Shown: positions 22,410 through 31,308 of the stretch, one piece after another | How positions within the stretch are numbered: the first letter of the stretch is position 1 | Layout: every line of letters starts with the position of its first letter | DNA from: Geomonas paludis | GTDB lineage: Bacteria > Desulfobacterota > Desulfuromonadia > Geobacterales > Geobacteraceae | DNA length: 64,000 bases | Direction: 5' to 3' | NCBI RefSeq assembly: GCF_014193585.1 | Contig: NZ_BLXY01000004.1 | Coordinates: forward strand, 124,001 to 188,000 | Translations under genes and position numbers: made by a program | Notes under the pieces: model-generated | What the model was told of the DNA's origin: nothing | The model's input: only the letters and a program-made list of their open reading frames with translations | Database searches by the model: none

Positions 22410-23495
22410 ATGAACATCCTGGCTATCGATCCCGGTTCCACGTCGACCAAGGTAGGGGTGCGGCGCGCGGGGAAACTCGTCAAGGCGACCATCGAGCACC
22501 CCCGCCGCGAGATCGAGAGCTTCCACGCCGTGATGGAACAGCTGGACTACCGGATGGAGCACCTGGTGCGCTACCTGCGTCAAGCCGGCGTCGAGCAGGT
22601 GCGCTGGGACGCGGTGGTGGGGCGGGGCGGACTGGTGCGATCGGTCCCCAGCGGCGTGTACCTGGTGGACGAGCCCCTGCTGGAGGACCTGATGCGCGGG
22701 GTGAACGGCGAGCACGCCGCCAACCTGGGCGGGGTCATGGCCCACGCGGTGGCGGCGCGCCTGGGCGTACCCGCCTACGTGGTGGACCCGCCGGTCATCG
22801 ACGAGATGTGGCCGGTGGCGCGCATCTCCGGCATGGCGGGCATCGAGCGGCGCAGCATGTTCCACGCGCTGAACCAGAAGGCGGTGGCGCGCGAGGTGGC
22901 GCGGGAGCTGGGGAGGCCCTACCAGGAGCTGAACCTGATCGTGGCGCACCTGGGGGGCGGCATCACCGTGGGGGCGCACCGCTTGGGGCAGGTGGTGGAC
23001 GTCAACAACGGCCTGAACGGCGACGGCCCCTTCTCCCCCGAGCGCACCGGCGGGCTGCCGGTGATCGGGGTGCTGCAACTCGTGGAGCGCGGCGCCTTCA
23101 CCACCGAGCAGCTGAAGAGCATCGTGGCCCGCAAGGGGGGCGTCTTCTCCTACCTGGGGACGGTGGACCTGCGCGAGGCCGAGGAAAGCGCCAGAGAGGG
23201 CGACCACTGGGCCGCCCTGGTGCTGGAGGCGATGGTCTACCAGATCGCCAAGGAGATCGGCGCCCTGGCCGCCGCCCTTGCCGGCGCGGTGGACGGCATC
23301 GTCCTCACCGGGGGGCTTGCCTTCAGCGCGACCGTGGTGGAGGGGGTGCGGCAGCGGGTGGAGTTCATCGCGCCGGTTTTCGTGCGCCCCGGCGAATTCG
23401 AGATCGAGGCGCTGATCGACGGCGCCCTCAGGGTGCTCAGCGGCACCGAACAGGCGAGCCGTTACCCGGGAGGAGCCGATGAAGATCGGGCCTAA
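22410..23495 (+). CDS. buk: Butyrate kinase (acetate/butyrate kinase family)
   Basis: The 361-residue ASKHA-fold kinase begins ILAIDPGSTSTKVGV, the nucleotide-binding phosphate-1 motif. It carries VVGRGGLVRSVPSGVY, the ALNQKAVARE motif, IVAHLGGGITVGAH (phosphate-2) and IVLTGGLAFS (adenosine motif). The GRGGL-x8-Y and VDPP region identify the butyrate/branched-chain kinase subgroup over acetate kinase. It converts an acyl phosphate and ADP to the acid and ATP, or the reverse. It overlaps the next gene, a phosphate acyltransferase fusion, by 17 bases, giving the classical pair for acyl-CoA to acid plus ATP. The gap before it contains three imperfect ACCACTGA units (22340-22388). Confidence 0.9.
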   Translation: MNILAIDPGSTSTKVGVRRAGKLVKATIEHPRREIESFHAVMEQLDYRMEHLVRYLRQAGVEQVRWDAVVGRGGLVRSVPSGVYLVDEPLLEDLMRGVNGEHAANLGGVMAHAVAARLGVPAYVVDPPVIDEMWPVARISGMAGIERRSMFHALNQKAVAREVARELGRPYQELNLIVAHLGGGITVGAHRLGQVVDVNNGLNGDGPFSPERTGGLPVIGVLQLVERGAFTTEQLKSIVARKGGVFSYLGTVDLREAEESAREGDHWAALVLEAMVYQIAKEIGALAAALAGAVDGIVLTGGLAFSATVVEGVRQRVEFIAPVFVRPGEFEIEALIDGALRVLSGTEQASRYPGGADEDRA

Positions 23496-24969
23496 CCTGA
23501 GAGCGGTGGTCGCGGCCAAGGGCGTGCCGATGGACGAGGTGCGCGAGGCCTTGGGGTGGGACGAAGAGACCCTGGACCGGGTGCTCGCGGACCAGCTCTC
23601 CCCGGGGATATCGGAGCTGCTGCGGCTGGCCACCTTCCTCGGCGTCGGCATCTCCCGCCTTCTGGGGGGGGGCCAGGAGTCGCGGCAGCGGGCGGTTAAG
23701 ACCGGCAGGGACGAGCGGGTCGGCGTGGACCGCCGTAACGCCCTGCACTACGAGAGCCTGGCCCAGGCCTATGCCGGCCGGCACCTGGAGCCCTTCGTGG
23801 TGGACCTGTACCGCGCCCCGGAAACGGAGCCGGACCTGAGCCGCCACCCCGGCGAGGAGTTCCTGTTCGTCCTCTCGGGCGAGCTGCAGGTCACCGTCGA
23901 CGGCGAGCCCTTCCGCCTGGAGGCGGGCGATTCGCTCTACTTCGACTCGCTTTTGCCGCACGTGCTGGTCTCCCTCAGCGACCACACCCGGCTGATGGCG
24001 GTGCTCTACAAGGGCGAGTCCATGCTGCAGCTCACCAAGGGGCACGGCATGAAGAGCCTGATCGAGGCGGCCAGGCTCGCCCCGCGCCAGAAGGTGGTGC
24101 TGGTCTGCCCGGATGCAGGATCGCTGAAGGCGGTCAACAAGGGGATCGAGGAAGGGATCCTGGAGTCGGTCCTCCTGGTGGGTGACCCGGACCGGGTGCG
24201 CGAGTGCTGCGCCGACCTGATGATCTTCGAGAGAGAGTACCGCTTCGTCCCCGTCGGCAACGGCGACGACTACGAGCGGGAGGCGGCGCGCGTCGGCGTG
24301 GAACTGGTGGCGACCCGGCAGGGGGATCTGCTCATGAAAGGGGGGATCAACACCGCCATCCTGATGAAGGCGGTGCTCGCCAGGGAGACCGGCATCGGCA
24401 CCGGCAGAAGGCTCTCCAACGTGAGCATCTTCGAGCTTCCCGGCGTGGAGCGGCTCATCTTCCTGACCGACCCGGCCATCAACCCCGAGCTCTTCGCGCA
24501 CCAGGAGGCGGCCTCCGCCATCGACATCATCGACAACGCCATCCAGGTGGCGCGCGCCCTGGGCGTCGAGCGTCCCAAGGTGGCGCTTCTGGAGGCGAAC
24601 GAGGTTCCCTCCGCCAACATCCCCACCACGCTGCTGGAGCAGGAACTGTCCCGGCGCCAATGGCCGCAGGCCGACGTCTACGGCCCGCTCTCCTACGACC
24701 TCGCCCTCTATCCCGATTCGGTGCGCAAGAAGGGACTGACCGGCAACCCCGTGGCGGGACAGGCCGACATCATCGTGGTGCCGCACATCTCCGGGGGGAA
24801 CTTCCTCTACAAGAGCTGGGTCTTCACCATGGGGGCCGAGGTGGCCAACGTGGTCCTGGGGGCCTCAGCACCCATCATCCTCACCTCGAGGAGCGACAGC
24901 GACCTCACCAAGTTCCTCACCATCTGCGCCAGTTCCCTCTACGGCCACTACCTGCGCCGTGAGCAGTGA
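23479..24969 (+). CDS. HTH-cupin-phosphate acyltransferase fusion (Ptb-type)
   Basis: The 496-residue protein joins three parts. Residues 1-65 look like an XRE-type helix-turn-helix (GVPMDEVREALGWDEETLDRVL, then ISELLRLATFLGVGISRLL). Residues 85-165 are a cupin barrel with HPGEEFLFVLSGELQVTVDG and GDSLYFDSLLPH. Residues 175-496 are a PTA/PTB-type phosphotransacylase (KVVLVCPDAGSLKAVNKGIEEG, IIDNAIQVARALG, NEVPSANIPTT, PHISGGNFLYKSWVF). Stand-alone Ptb is about 300 residues; the extra 170 form a layout typical of MerR/XRE-cupin transcription factors. Together with buk it should interconvert acyl-CoA and acyl phosphate. The fused sensor may make it a regulator of its own pathway or an effector-controlled enzyme. 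GGGAGGAG precedes the ATG. Confidence 0.85.
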   Translation: MKIGPNLRAVVAAKGVPMDEVREALGWDEETLDRVLADQLSPGISELLRLATFLGVGISRLLGGGQESRQRAVKTGRDERVGVDRRNALHYESLAQAYAGRHLEPFVVDLYRAPETEPDLSRHPGEEFLFVLSGELQVTVDGEPFRLEAGDSLYFDSLLPHVLVSLSDHTRLMAVLYKGESMLQLTKGHGMKSLIEAARLAPRQKVVLVCPDAGSLKAVNKGIEEGILESVLLVGDPDRVRECCADLMIFEREYRFVPVGNGDDYEREAARVGVELVATRQGDLLMKGGINTAILMKAVLARETGIGTGRRLSNVSIFELPGVERLIFLTDPAINPELFAHQEAASAIDIIDNAIQVARALGVERPKVALLEANEVPSANIPTTLLEQELSRRQWPQADVYGPLSYDLALYPDSVRKKGLTGNPVAGQADIIVVPHISGGNFLYKSWVFTMGAEVANVVLGASAPIILTSRSDSDLTKFLTICASSLYGHYLRREQ

Positions 24970-25057
24970 AAAGCCCTCTCTTTCCCTTTGCTGTTTGCTT
25001 TCCCGACAGCGGCCGGGTATGCTAATGAACGTTTGATCACTTCGACGCGAGGAACGC

Positions 25058-25819
25058 ATGCCCAGCACCCCGCTCATCATCGGCCACCGTGGCGCCTCCC
25101 GTGACGCTCCCGAAAACACCCTCGCCTCGTTCCGGCTTGCCTTCACGCAGCAGGCGGACGGCATCGAGGCCGACTTCCGGCTCACCCGCGACGGCCACAT
25201 CGTCTGCCTGCACGACCCCGGCACCTCCCGCACCACGGGGATGGACCTCGCCGTGGCCGACGCCACCCTGGCCCAACTGCAGCGCCTGGACGCCGGGAGC
25301 CGGAAGGGGGAGCGGTGGCGGGGCGAGCCGATCCCGACCCTGGCCCAGGTGCTCGGGATGCTCCCCGCCGGCAAGAGGCTCTTCGTCGAACTGAAGTGCG
25401 GCACCGAGATCATCGCTCCCCTGGCCGCCGACCTGGCACGCGCCGCCGTCCCCGCGGACCGGATCCGCTTTCTCGCCTTCGACCACCTGCTGGTGGCCGC
25501 GCTCAAGGAACGACTCCCGGACTACCGCGTCTGCTGGCTGTGCGACTACCGCTGGCGCGGCGGCTGGCACCCGTCACCGGCCCAGGTGCTCGCGCGGCTC
25601 GCCGAGACCGGCGCCGACGGGCTGGCCAGTCGCGACCGCGCCATCCTGGACGCCGCGCTGGTCCGGGAACTGCGCCAACGCGGGCTGGAGATCCACGTCT
25701 GGACCGTCGATTCGGCTCGCGGCGCGGCGAGGCTCGCCGACCTCGGCGTCGACTCCATCATGACCAACCGCCCGGGCTGGCTGCGCCGCGCCCTGGGGCT
25801 CCCCGGGGAGAAAGCATGA
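25058..25819 (+). CDS. Glycerophosphodiester phosphodiesterase
   Basis: The 253-residue TIM-barrel enzyme shows the GDPD signature: HRGASRDAPENTLASF (catalytic His and metal Glu), GIEADFRLTRDGHIVCLHD (Glu, Asp, His), LFVELK, and the final VWTVDS...GVDSIMTNRPG. It hydrolyses glycerophosphodiesters to glycerol 3-phosphate and an alcohol. No signal peptide is present, so it should be cytoplasmic. Its stop overlaps the start of the acyltransferase-hydrolase gene (ATGA), indicating translational coupling and a shared role in phospholipid turnover. Confidence 0.9.
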   Translation: MPSTPLIIGHRGASRDAPENTLASFRLAFTQQADGIEADFRLTRDGHIVCLHDPGTSRTTGMDLAVADATLAQLQRLDAGSRKGERWRGEPIPTLAQVLGMLPAGKRLFVELKCGTEIIAPLAADLARAAVPADRIRFLAFDHLLVAALKERLPDYRVCWLCDYRWRGGWHPSPAQVLARLAETGADGLASRDRAILDAALVRELRQRGLEIHVWTVDSARGAARLADLGVDSIMTNRPGWLRRALGLPGEKA

Positions 25820-27987
25820 ACCGCAAGGCCTATCTAGCCACCGGGCGCATGATCGCCATGCTGCAGGGGTTCTCCAAGCTGCGGGTGAACGTGCACGGCA
25901 AGGAGCACATCCCCGAGGGGGCGGTCATCTTCGTGGTGAACCACTTCACCCGCATCGAGACAGTGCTGCTCCCCTACCACATCTACCGCCTGACCAAGAT
26001 CCCCGTCTGGTCGCTCGCCGACGCTTCACTGTTTGCGGGGCCGCTGGGGAGCTTCCTGGACCTGATGGGTGCGGTATCAACCAAGAACCCGGACCGCGAC
26101 CGGGTCATTGTGAAGACCCTCCTGACCGGCGAGGCGAGCTGGATCATCTTCCCGGAAGGGCGCATGGTGAAGGACAAGGAGCTGTTCCGCAAGCGGCTTT
26201 TGCTCCCCTCCAGCGGGGTGCGTCCCCGCTCCGGCGCCGCGACGCTGGCGCTGCGCACCGAGTTCTACCGCCAGAGGATGCTGAGGCTGCAGAGCGTGGC
26301 TCCGGAGGAGGTGGCGCGGCTGCAGGGGATGTTCCAGATCCCCGACCTCGGGCCGCTCAGGAAGGGGAAGTGCCACATCGTCCCGGTGAACATCACCTAC
26401 TACCCGCTGCGCGCCCGGGAGAACGCCCTCAGCAAGCTCAGCGAACTTTTCCTGCGCGAGGCGCCCCAGCACCTGAAGGAGGAGATCCTCACCGAGGGGA
26501 GCATGCTCCTCTCCGGCGTGGATATCGACATCCGCTTCGGCAGCCCCATCGATCCCTCCACCTACCTGAGGAGCAGGGAGGTCGAGGCCGACATCGTCTC
26601 CACCGCCAGTTACGGCTTCGACGATCGCCTGCCGTCCATCAACGAGATGAAGTACGAGGCGAACCGCCTCATGCAGCGCTACATGAGCAGCATCTACGAC
26701 CTCACCACGGTGAACCACGACCATCTCTTCGCTTCTCTGTTACGTGCCTACCCCTTCAAGACCATCGACGAGGACGACTTCCGGCGCAGGGCGTTTCTCC
26801 TGACCAAGCTATGCCCCAGGCACATCACCTGCAAACTGCACCAGAGCCTCAGCACCAACCAGGTCTCGCTTTTGACCGACGACCGCTATCACAAGTATCG
26901 GGAGTTCCGCGAGCTGGCGCTGGAGAAGGGGGTGGTGGTGGCCAAGGACGGGATGCTGGTGAAGGACCGCGCCAAGTTCTCGGCACCCTTCGAGATGCAG
27001 CGTGCCAGGATCGACAACCCCATCGGCGTCATTGCCAACGAGGTGCTCCCGCTCACCCAACTGCAGCGCGAGGTGCACCTGATCGACTGGCTGCCGGTCT
27101 GGCTGGTGCGCAGGAAGGTGGCGCAGATCCTGGAACGCCAGGCCCTGGAGGAGTTCGACGCCGACTACCGCGAGTACTACCGCGAGGGGGAGAGCAAGGA
27201 GAGCGAGGTGGGGATGCCCGTGCTGCTGAAAGGGGACTTGCGCCGGCTGGGCGTGGTGCTGGTGCACGGCCTCCTCTCGGTCCCGGCGCAGATGCTGGAA
27301 CTTGCCCGCTACCTGCAGCAGAAGGGACTATGGGTCTACCTGGTGCGCCTGAAGGGGCACGGCACCTCCCCCGAGGACCTGGCCCTCAGAAGCGGCAGCG
27401 ACTGGATGGAGTCGGTGGACCTGGGCTATGCCCTGATGAAGTCGCTGTGCGACCGGGTCGTGGTGGGTGGATTCTCCTTCGGCGGCGGCGTGGCGCTCGA
27501 CTGCGCCAGTCGGGTCGGCGACGCGGCGGGAGTCTTTGCGGTCTGTCCGCCGCAGCGGCTGCTGGACATCTCCTCCCGCTTTGCCCCGGCGGTCACGGTC
27601 TGGAACCGCGTCATGGACGTCTTCAGCTACCAGTGGGCCAAGAAGGAGTTCGTGGAGAGCGTGCCGGAACGCCCGGAGCTCAACTACTCGAGGATCCCGG
27701 TCAGCGCGCTGCGCGCCATGGAGCGCTTCATGAGTGAGCTGGAGCCCAGGCTGGCCGGTATCAGGATGCCGGTCGCGGTGCTGCAGGCCGAGGGGGATCC
27801 GGTGGTCGATCCGCGCGGCTCGCAGCGGCTGTTCGAGATGCTGGGGAGCGAGCAGAAGAGCTACCAGAGGTTCCCGCTCCAGCGCCACGGCATCCTGGCC
27901 GGCGCGGGGTCCGAGGAGGTCCACGCCGCGGTGGGGGCGTTCGTCGACACACTGCTTGGCTCAGGGGGCGTGGCGCAGACCCCTTAG
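25816..27987 (+). CDS. PlsC-type acyltransferase fused to alpha/beta hydrolase
   Basis: The 723-residue protein has two enzymatic halves. The N-terminal part (about 20-240) resembles glycerolipid acyltransferases: VNHFTRIET aligns with the NHx4[DE] motif and IIFPEGRM with the FPEG motif. The middle (about 240-450) is helical and unassigned. The C-terminal part (about 470-715) is an alpha/beta hydrolase: GVVLVHGLLS (oxyanion loop), nucleophile Ser in GGFSFGGGV, Asp in EGDPVVD and His in RHGIL. It could couple acyl transfer and deacylation, that is lipid remodelling. The ATG overlaps the GDPD stop. I know of no named protein with this exact pairing, so the combined function is inferred. Confidence 0.82.
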   Translation: MNRKAYLATGRMIAMLQGFSKLRVNVHGKEHIPEGAVIFVVNHFTRIETVLLPYHIYRLTKIPVWSLADASLFAGPLGSFLDLMGAVSTKNPDRDRVIVKTLLTGEASWIIFPEGRMVKDKELFRKRLLLPSSGVRPRSGAATLALRTEFYRQRMLRLQSVAPEEVARLQGMFQIPDLGPLRKGKCHIVPVNITYYPLRARENALSKLSELFLREAPQHLKEEILTEGSMLLSGVDIDIRFGSPIDPSTYLRSREVEADIVSTASYGFDDRLPSINEMKYEANRLMQRYMSSIYDLTTVNHDHLFASLLRAYPFKTIDEDDFRRRAFLLTKLCPRHITCKLHQSLSTNQVSLLTDDRYHKYREFRELALEKGVVVAKDGMLVKDRAKFSAPFEMQRARIDNPIGVIANEVLPLTQLQREVHLIDWLPVWLVRRKVAQILERQALEEFDADYREYYREGESKESEVGMPVLLKGDLRRLGVVLVHGLLSVPAQMLELARYLQQKGLWVYLVRLKGHGTSPEDLALRSGSDWMESVDLGYALMKSLCDRVVVGGFSFGGGVALDCASRVGDAAGVFAVCPPQRLLDISSRFAPAVTVWNRVMDVFSYQWAKKEFVESVPERPELNYSRIPVSALRAMERFMSELEPRLAGIRMPVAVLQAEGDPVVDPRGSQRLFEMLGSEQKSYQRFPLQRHGILAGAGSEEVHAAVGAFVDTLLGSGGVAQTP

Positions 27988-28004
27988 CGAACCGTTTCCA
28001 GTTC

Positions 28005-28107
28005 TTCCCCTCCCTTGACGGGAGGGGGCGGGGGGGAAGCCGCAAGCTGCGGAAATGATGGCTAGTTCCCCCACACCTAACCCCTCCCGCAAGGGGGAGG
28101 GGGGACT
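28005..28107. repeat. Family C palindromic intergenic repeat, copy 1
   Basis: CCCCTCCCTTGACGGGAGGG on the left and CCCCTCCCGCAAGGGGGAGG on the right are each self-complementary and flank a core of about 60 bases. A related element lies at 46356-46448. Confidence 0.75.
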
Positions 28108-28174
28108 TGTAGCCGCTGCAACATGGAGGGGGAGCGGGCTTTTCAGATCTGTCGGGATCTGCTACAAAGGTGGT

Positions 28175-28831
28175 ATGGAAAACGACAAAGCGCAGGGCAT
28201 ATTGCAGAAACGGCACTGGGTCTTCGACCTGGACGGCACCCTTACCGTCGCCATTCACGACTTCGCCCACATCAGGAACGTGCTGGGAGTCCCGCAGGGG
28301 AGCGACATCCTGGGGCACCTGGACGGATTGCCCGAGGCGGAGGGGATGCGGGCGCGGGCGCTTTTGCAGTCGATCGAGGAGGAACTGGCGGGGCGGACCG
28401 AGCCGGCCGAGGGGGCGCTGGAGCTCGTGCAGCTTTTGCACGGGCGCGGCACCCGCATCGGCGTGCTGACCCGCAACACGAAGGAGAACGCGCTGACCAC
28501 GTTGGCGCGTATCGGGCTCATGAACTTCATCGGGGCGGGGGACGTGCTGGGGCGGGACGACGCGCGGGCCAAGCCCGACCCGGACGGCATCCACAAACTG
28601 GCGTGCCGCTGGGGAGTTCCCGCAGCGGCACTGGTGATGGTAGGTGATTACGCCTTCGATCTGGAGACCGGTCGCGCGGCCGGCGCCGGCACCGTTCACG
28701 TCGACCCTGCCCGCGCCTTCCGCTGGCCCGAGCTCACCGACCTCGCGGTGGGGAGCCTGGCCGAGCTGGCGCAGGCGCTTCAGACCAGCGTCTCCAGTTC
28801 ATGGTCGGCGATCTGCACGATCTCGTCGTAG
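28175..28831 (+). CDS. HAD superfamily hydrolase (phosphoglycolate phosphatase-like)
   Basis: The 218-residue protein has HAD motif I FDLDGTLT (residues about 17-24), a helical cap, motif II VLTRNT (Thr/Ser position), motif III Lys in KPDPDGIHKL and motif IV MVGDYAFDLETG. This is the pattern of small-molecule phosphatases such as phosphoglycolate phosphatase; the natural substrate is unknown. The ATG at 28175 follows AAAGGTGG. A longer frame runs through the preceding repeat and is rejected. Its last 52 bases overlap, tail to tail, the 3' end of the next gene. Confidence 0.87.
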   Translation: MENDKAQGILQKRHWVFDLDGTLTVAIHDFAHIRNVLGVPQGSDILGHLDGLPEAEGMRARALLQSIEEELAGRTEPAEGALELVQLLHGRGTRIGVLTRNTKENALTTLARIGLMNFIGAGDVLGRDDARAKPDPDGIHKLACRWGVPAAALVMVGDYAFDLETGRAAGAGTVHVDPARAFRWPELTDLAVGSLAELAQALQTSVSSSWSAICTISS

Positions 28832-29217
28832 ATGGCCAGCATGACGTGCATGTCGCACCACTTCCTGGTCATGTTGTGGATCAGGTAGCCGCCGTTGACC
28901 AGGGTCCCGGAGAGGAGCGCGATGCCCAGCAGCCGCTGGTCCTCGACCGAGAGGAGGAAGCAGGCGTAGATCGCGATGTTCACCATGGAAAAGAGCCACG
29001 CCACCTCGGGGCCCTTGAACGGGTTGAGCATCACCTTGGTGAGGTCCATGTAGTAGCGGGTGAGCCCCCGCACCCTGCGCATGCAGTCGATGATCCCTTC
29101 GCTTTGTTCCTTGAGGTACAGGCTGGCCAGGAAATGGGTAATGGCCATCTGTTTTCCTCTCACCATCCGTTCCTTCACGTACATGTCGATCGCTTCATCC
29201 ACTGTCTCTTTACTCAT
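28780..29217 (-). CDS. Hypothetical protein with two membrane helices
   Basis: The 145-residue protein begins with a charged helical region (MSKETVDEAIDMYVKERMVRGKQM). Two membrane helices follow at about 75-95 (VAWLFSMVNIAIYACFLLS) and 98-118 (LLGIALLSGTLVNGGYLI), then a helical tail. I do not recognise the family. The start at 29217 follows AAAGGTGG; an upstream extension would be basic and non-conserved. It is convergent with the HAD hydrolase gene and overlaps it by 52 bases, so transcription of one could interfere with the other. Confidence 0.65.
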   Translation of the reverse strand: MSKETVDEAIDMYVKERMVRGKQMAITHFLASLYLKEQSEGIIDCMRRVRGLTRYYMDLTKVMLNPFKGPEVAWLFSMVNIAIYACFLLSVEDQRLLGIALLSGTLVNGGYLIHNMTRKWCDMHVMLAIYDEIVQIADHELETLV

Positions 29218-29523
29218 AGCCGCCACCTTTGGACGCCTGGTAGTGATGTTCCTGCGTCCCATCGGATCTCTATGTGAGGGGCGTTGCTTTGCCCGTCGAG
29301 TCAAGTAGTGAAAAAGGGTTCCGGCACCGGCGGTCCCGGCTCTTGCATAAGGCAAACTATGGTGCAAAACGATGCCGGTGTCAACCGCTCCCGGCGCACT
29401 CATCTGCCGCATTTATCGGCGCAAATTTGCTTTAGTTGACAACTTTTCACTCCTGCCGTACTCTCGGAGCCTGTCTGGAAGTGAACCGGGGCGTAACTGC
29501 CTGAAACTTCGACTTGGAGGGGT
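29218..29523. other. Divergent promoter region between membrane protein and rsgA
   Basis: This 306-base gap has lower GC than its surroundings. It contains the rsgA promoter candidate at 29436-29464. No repeat or hairpin of note is seen. Confidence 0.5.
29436..29464 (+). promoter_or_regulatory. Candidate sigma-70 promoter of rsgA
   Basis: A perfect -35 TTGACA, 17 bases and TACTCT lie 60 bases before the ATG at 29524. Confidence 0.5.
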
Positions 29524-30444
29524 ATGGGTAACCGTAAGCAGCAGGGGGAGAGCGGGGCCGAGCAGGGTCTCATCGTTTCTCATTTCGGGGTGGCCGTCGA
29601 GGTGCTCTTCGAGACGGGGGAGCGGCGCATGGTGAAGGTGAAGCGCAACTCCGGCCACGTCGTCGGGGACCAGGTCACCGTGGCCGGCGAGGTCCTGAAC
29701 CGGCTACCGAGGAGGACCGAGCTGAGCCGGCGCGACGCCAGGGGGGGCGTTCACCTGTTGGCCGCCAACCTCGACGTGCTCGGCGTGGTGCTCGCTCCCG
29801 GCACCCCGTCGGGATTTCTGGACCGCGCCATCGTTGCCGCCCGCGCCGCCGGGCTTGCTCCCTTCGTCGTCTTCAACAAGTGCGACCTCCCCGAGTCCGC
29901 CGAGCTAAGCGATGCCACCGCCGGCGTCTACGGCGGCATTGTCCCCTTCTTCCCCTTGAGCGCCGTCACCGGCGCCGGCATCGAGCCGCTGCGGGAGTTC
30001 CTGCGCCAGGGGCACCGGGGCGCCTTCGTCGGCACCACCGGGGTGGGGAAAAGCTCGCTGATGAACGCGCTCTGCCCGGAGCTGAACCTGAAGGTGGGGG
30101 AGTTGTCCGACTACAACTGGACCGGCCGGCACACCACCACCGTTTCGTCGCTGCACGCCCTGCCCGGTGGCGGTGAACTGGTGGATACCCCCGGTTTCCG
30201 CGATTTCGGCCTGGTCGACATCACCGTTCCCGAACTTGCCGCCTGGTTCCCCGGCTTCGAGGCGCTGCAGGACCACCGCTGCCGCTTCAACGACTGCCGC
30301 CACCGCCAGGAGCCGGGCTGCGCGGTGCGCGACGAGCTGTCCACGGGCGGAATCACGCAGGAGCGCTACCAGACCTACCTGCTGCTTCTGGGCGAAGTCG
30401 AGGCCCTGGAAGAGGCGGCGCAGCGGCGCAACTGGAAGAAATAA
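29524..30444 (+). CDS. rsgA: Ribosome small-subunit-dependent GTPase A
   Basis: The 306-residue protein is a circularly permuted GTPase. After an OB-fold (about 15-70), the motifs appear in the order G4 NKCD (about 119), G1 GTTGVGKSSL (about 169), switch region with GRHTTT and G3 DTPGF (about 221). A zinc finger with CRFNDCRHRQEPGC ends the protein. This is diagnostic of RsgA (YjeQ), which helps late maturation of the 30S ribosomal subunit. It has its own promoter candidate; a spermidine-synthase-like gene follows after 16 bases. Confidence 0.93.
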   Translation: MGNRKQQGESGAEQGLIVSHFGVAVEVLFETGERRMVKVKRNSGHVVGDQVTVAGEVLNRLPRRTELSRRDARGGVHLLAANLDVLGVVLAPGTPSGFLDRAIVAARAAGLAPFVVFNKCDLPESAELSDATAGVYGGIVPFFPLSAVTGAGIEPLREFLRQGHRGAFVGTTGVGKSSLMNALCPELNLKVGELSDYNWTGRHTTTVSSLHALPGGGELVDTPGFRDFGLVDITVPELAAWFPGFEALQDHRCRFNDCRHRQEPGCAVRDELSTGGITQERYQTYLLLLGEVEALEEAAQRRNWKK

Positions 30445-30460
30445 TCAGAAGAGGAGATAC

Positions 30461-31183
30461 ATGGCCGTACCCTGGAAAGTATTGCAAAGCGTGACTACCG
30501 GCGACGGGGTCCTGGAACTGAGACAACGGGGCGAGCGGGACTTCCTGATCACCGTGAACGGGCTGGTCTTGATGAACAGCTCGCTGCATCGCTCCGAGGT
30601 GGCCCTGGGCGAGGTGGCCTGCGGTCACCTGAAGGACGCGGCGGCGCCGCGGGTGCTGGTGGGGGGACTGGGGATGGCGATCACCCTGCGGGCGGTGCTG
30701 GACCAGCTGCCGCACAACGCGGCCGTCCTGGTCGCGGAACTGAACCCGGTGGTGCTGCAGTGGTGCCGCGGGCCGCTGGCGCCCTTGACCGCCGGTGCGG
30801 CGGATGACCCCCGCGTGGAAGTGGAAATCGCCAACGTGGCCGACGTGATCAGGAGAAGCGCCATGAGCAACAACCGCTTCGACGCCATCGTGCTCGACCT
30901 GTACACCGGGCCGCATGCCAGGACCGACAAGATCATGGACCCGCTCTACGGCGAGATCGCCATCGAGATGAGCAAGGGGGCCCTCAAACCCGGCGGCGTC
31001 TTCGCCGTCTGGGGGGAGAATTACGACCAGGGCTTCGACAAGCGCCTGCGCCAGGCCGGCTTCTCGGTCACCTGCGACCGTCCCGGCCGCGGCGGACTGC
31101 GCCACGTGGTCTACCTGGCCCGACTGGCCTCCCGTCCCGAACCCCGTCCCGAAGGGCGTCCGAAGCGCTCCGGCCGCCGGTAA
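30461..31183 (+). CDS. Spermidine synthase-like methyltransferase-fold protein
   Basis: The 240-residue protein has the class I SAM-fold pattern of spermidine synthase homologues: VLVGGLGMAITLRAVLDQLP (glycine-rich loop, about residue 62), VAELNPVVLQWCRG (acidic second strand end), then FDAIVLDLYTGPHA. It lacks the usual GGGDG and aspartate pair of true polyamine synthases, so polyamine synthesis is uncertain. The last 20 residues are Arg/Pro-rich. ATG 30461 follows GAGGAG and lies 16 bases after rsgA, suggesting co-transcription. Confidence 0.8.
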   Translation: MAVPWKVLQSVTTGDGVLELRQRGERDFLITVNGLVLMNSSLHRSEVALGEVACGHLKDAAAPRVLVGGLGMAITLRAVLDQLPHNAAVLVAELNPVVLQWCRGPLAPLTAGAADDPRVEVEIANVADVIRRSAMSNNRFDAIVLDLYTGPHARTDKIMDPLYGEIAIEMSKGALKPGGVFAVWGENYDQGFDKRLRQAGFSVTCDRPGRGGLRHVVYLARLASRPEPRPEGRPKRSGRR

Positions 31184-31201
31184 AAGATCATACAGTTGCA
31201 G

Positions 31202-31308
31202 AAGGGACTGGCTCCGTCAGGTGCCTGTCCCTCTAGCGGAACGCTACATTCCGCCCTGCCGGCTTACCAAGCCCTAAGGGGACAGGCACCTTGCGGAGCC
31301 AGTCCCCT
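31202..31308. repeat. Family B palindromic intergenic repeat, copy 2
   Basis: GGGACTGGCTCCGTCAGGTG with CCTGTCCC on the left is matched in inverted order by GGGGACAGGCACC and GGAGCCAGTCCCC on the right. The right edge abuts the stop codon of the next gene. Confidence 0.87.
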
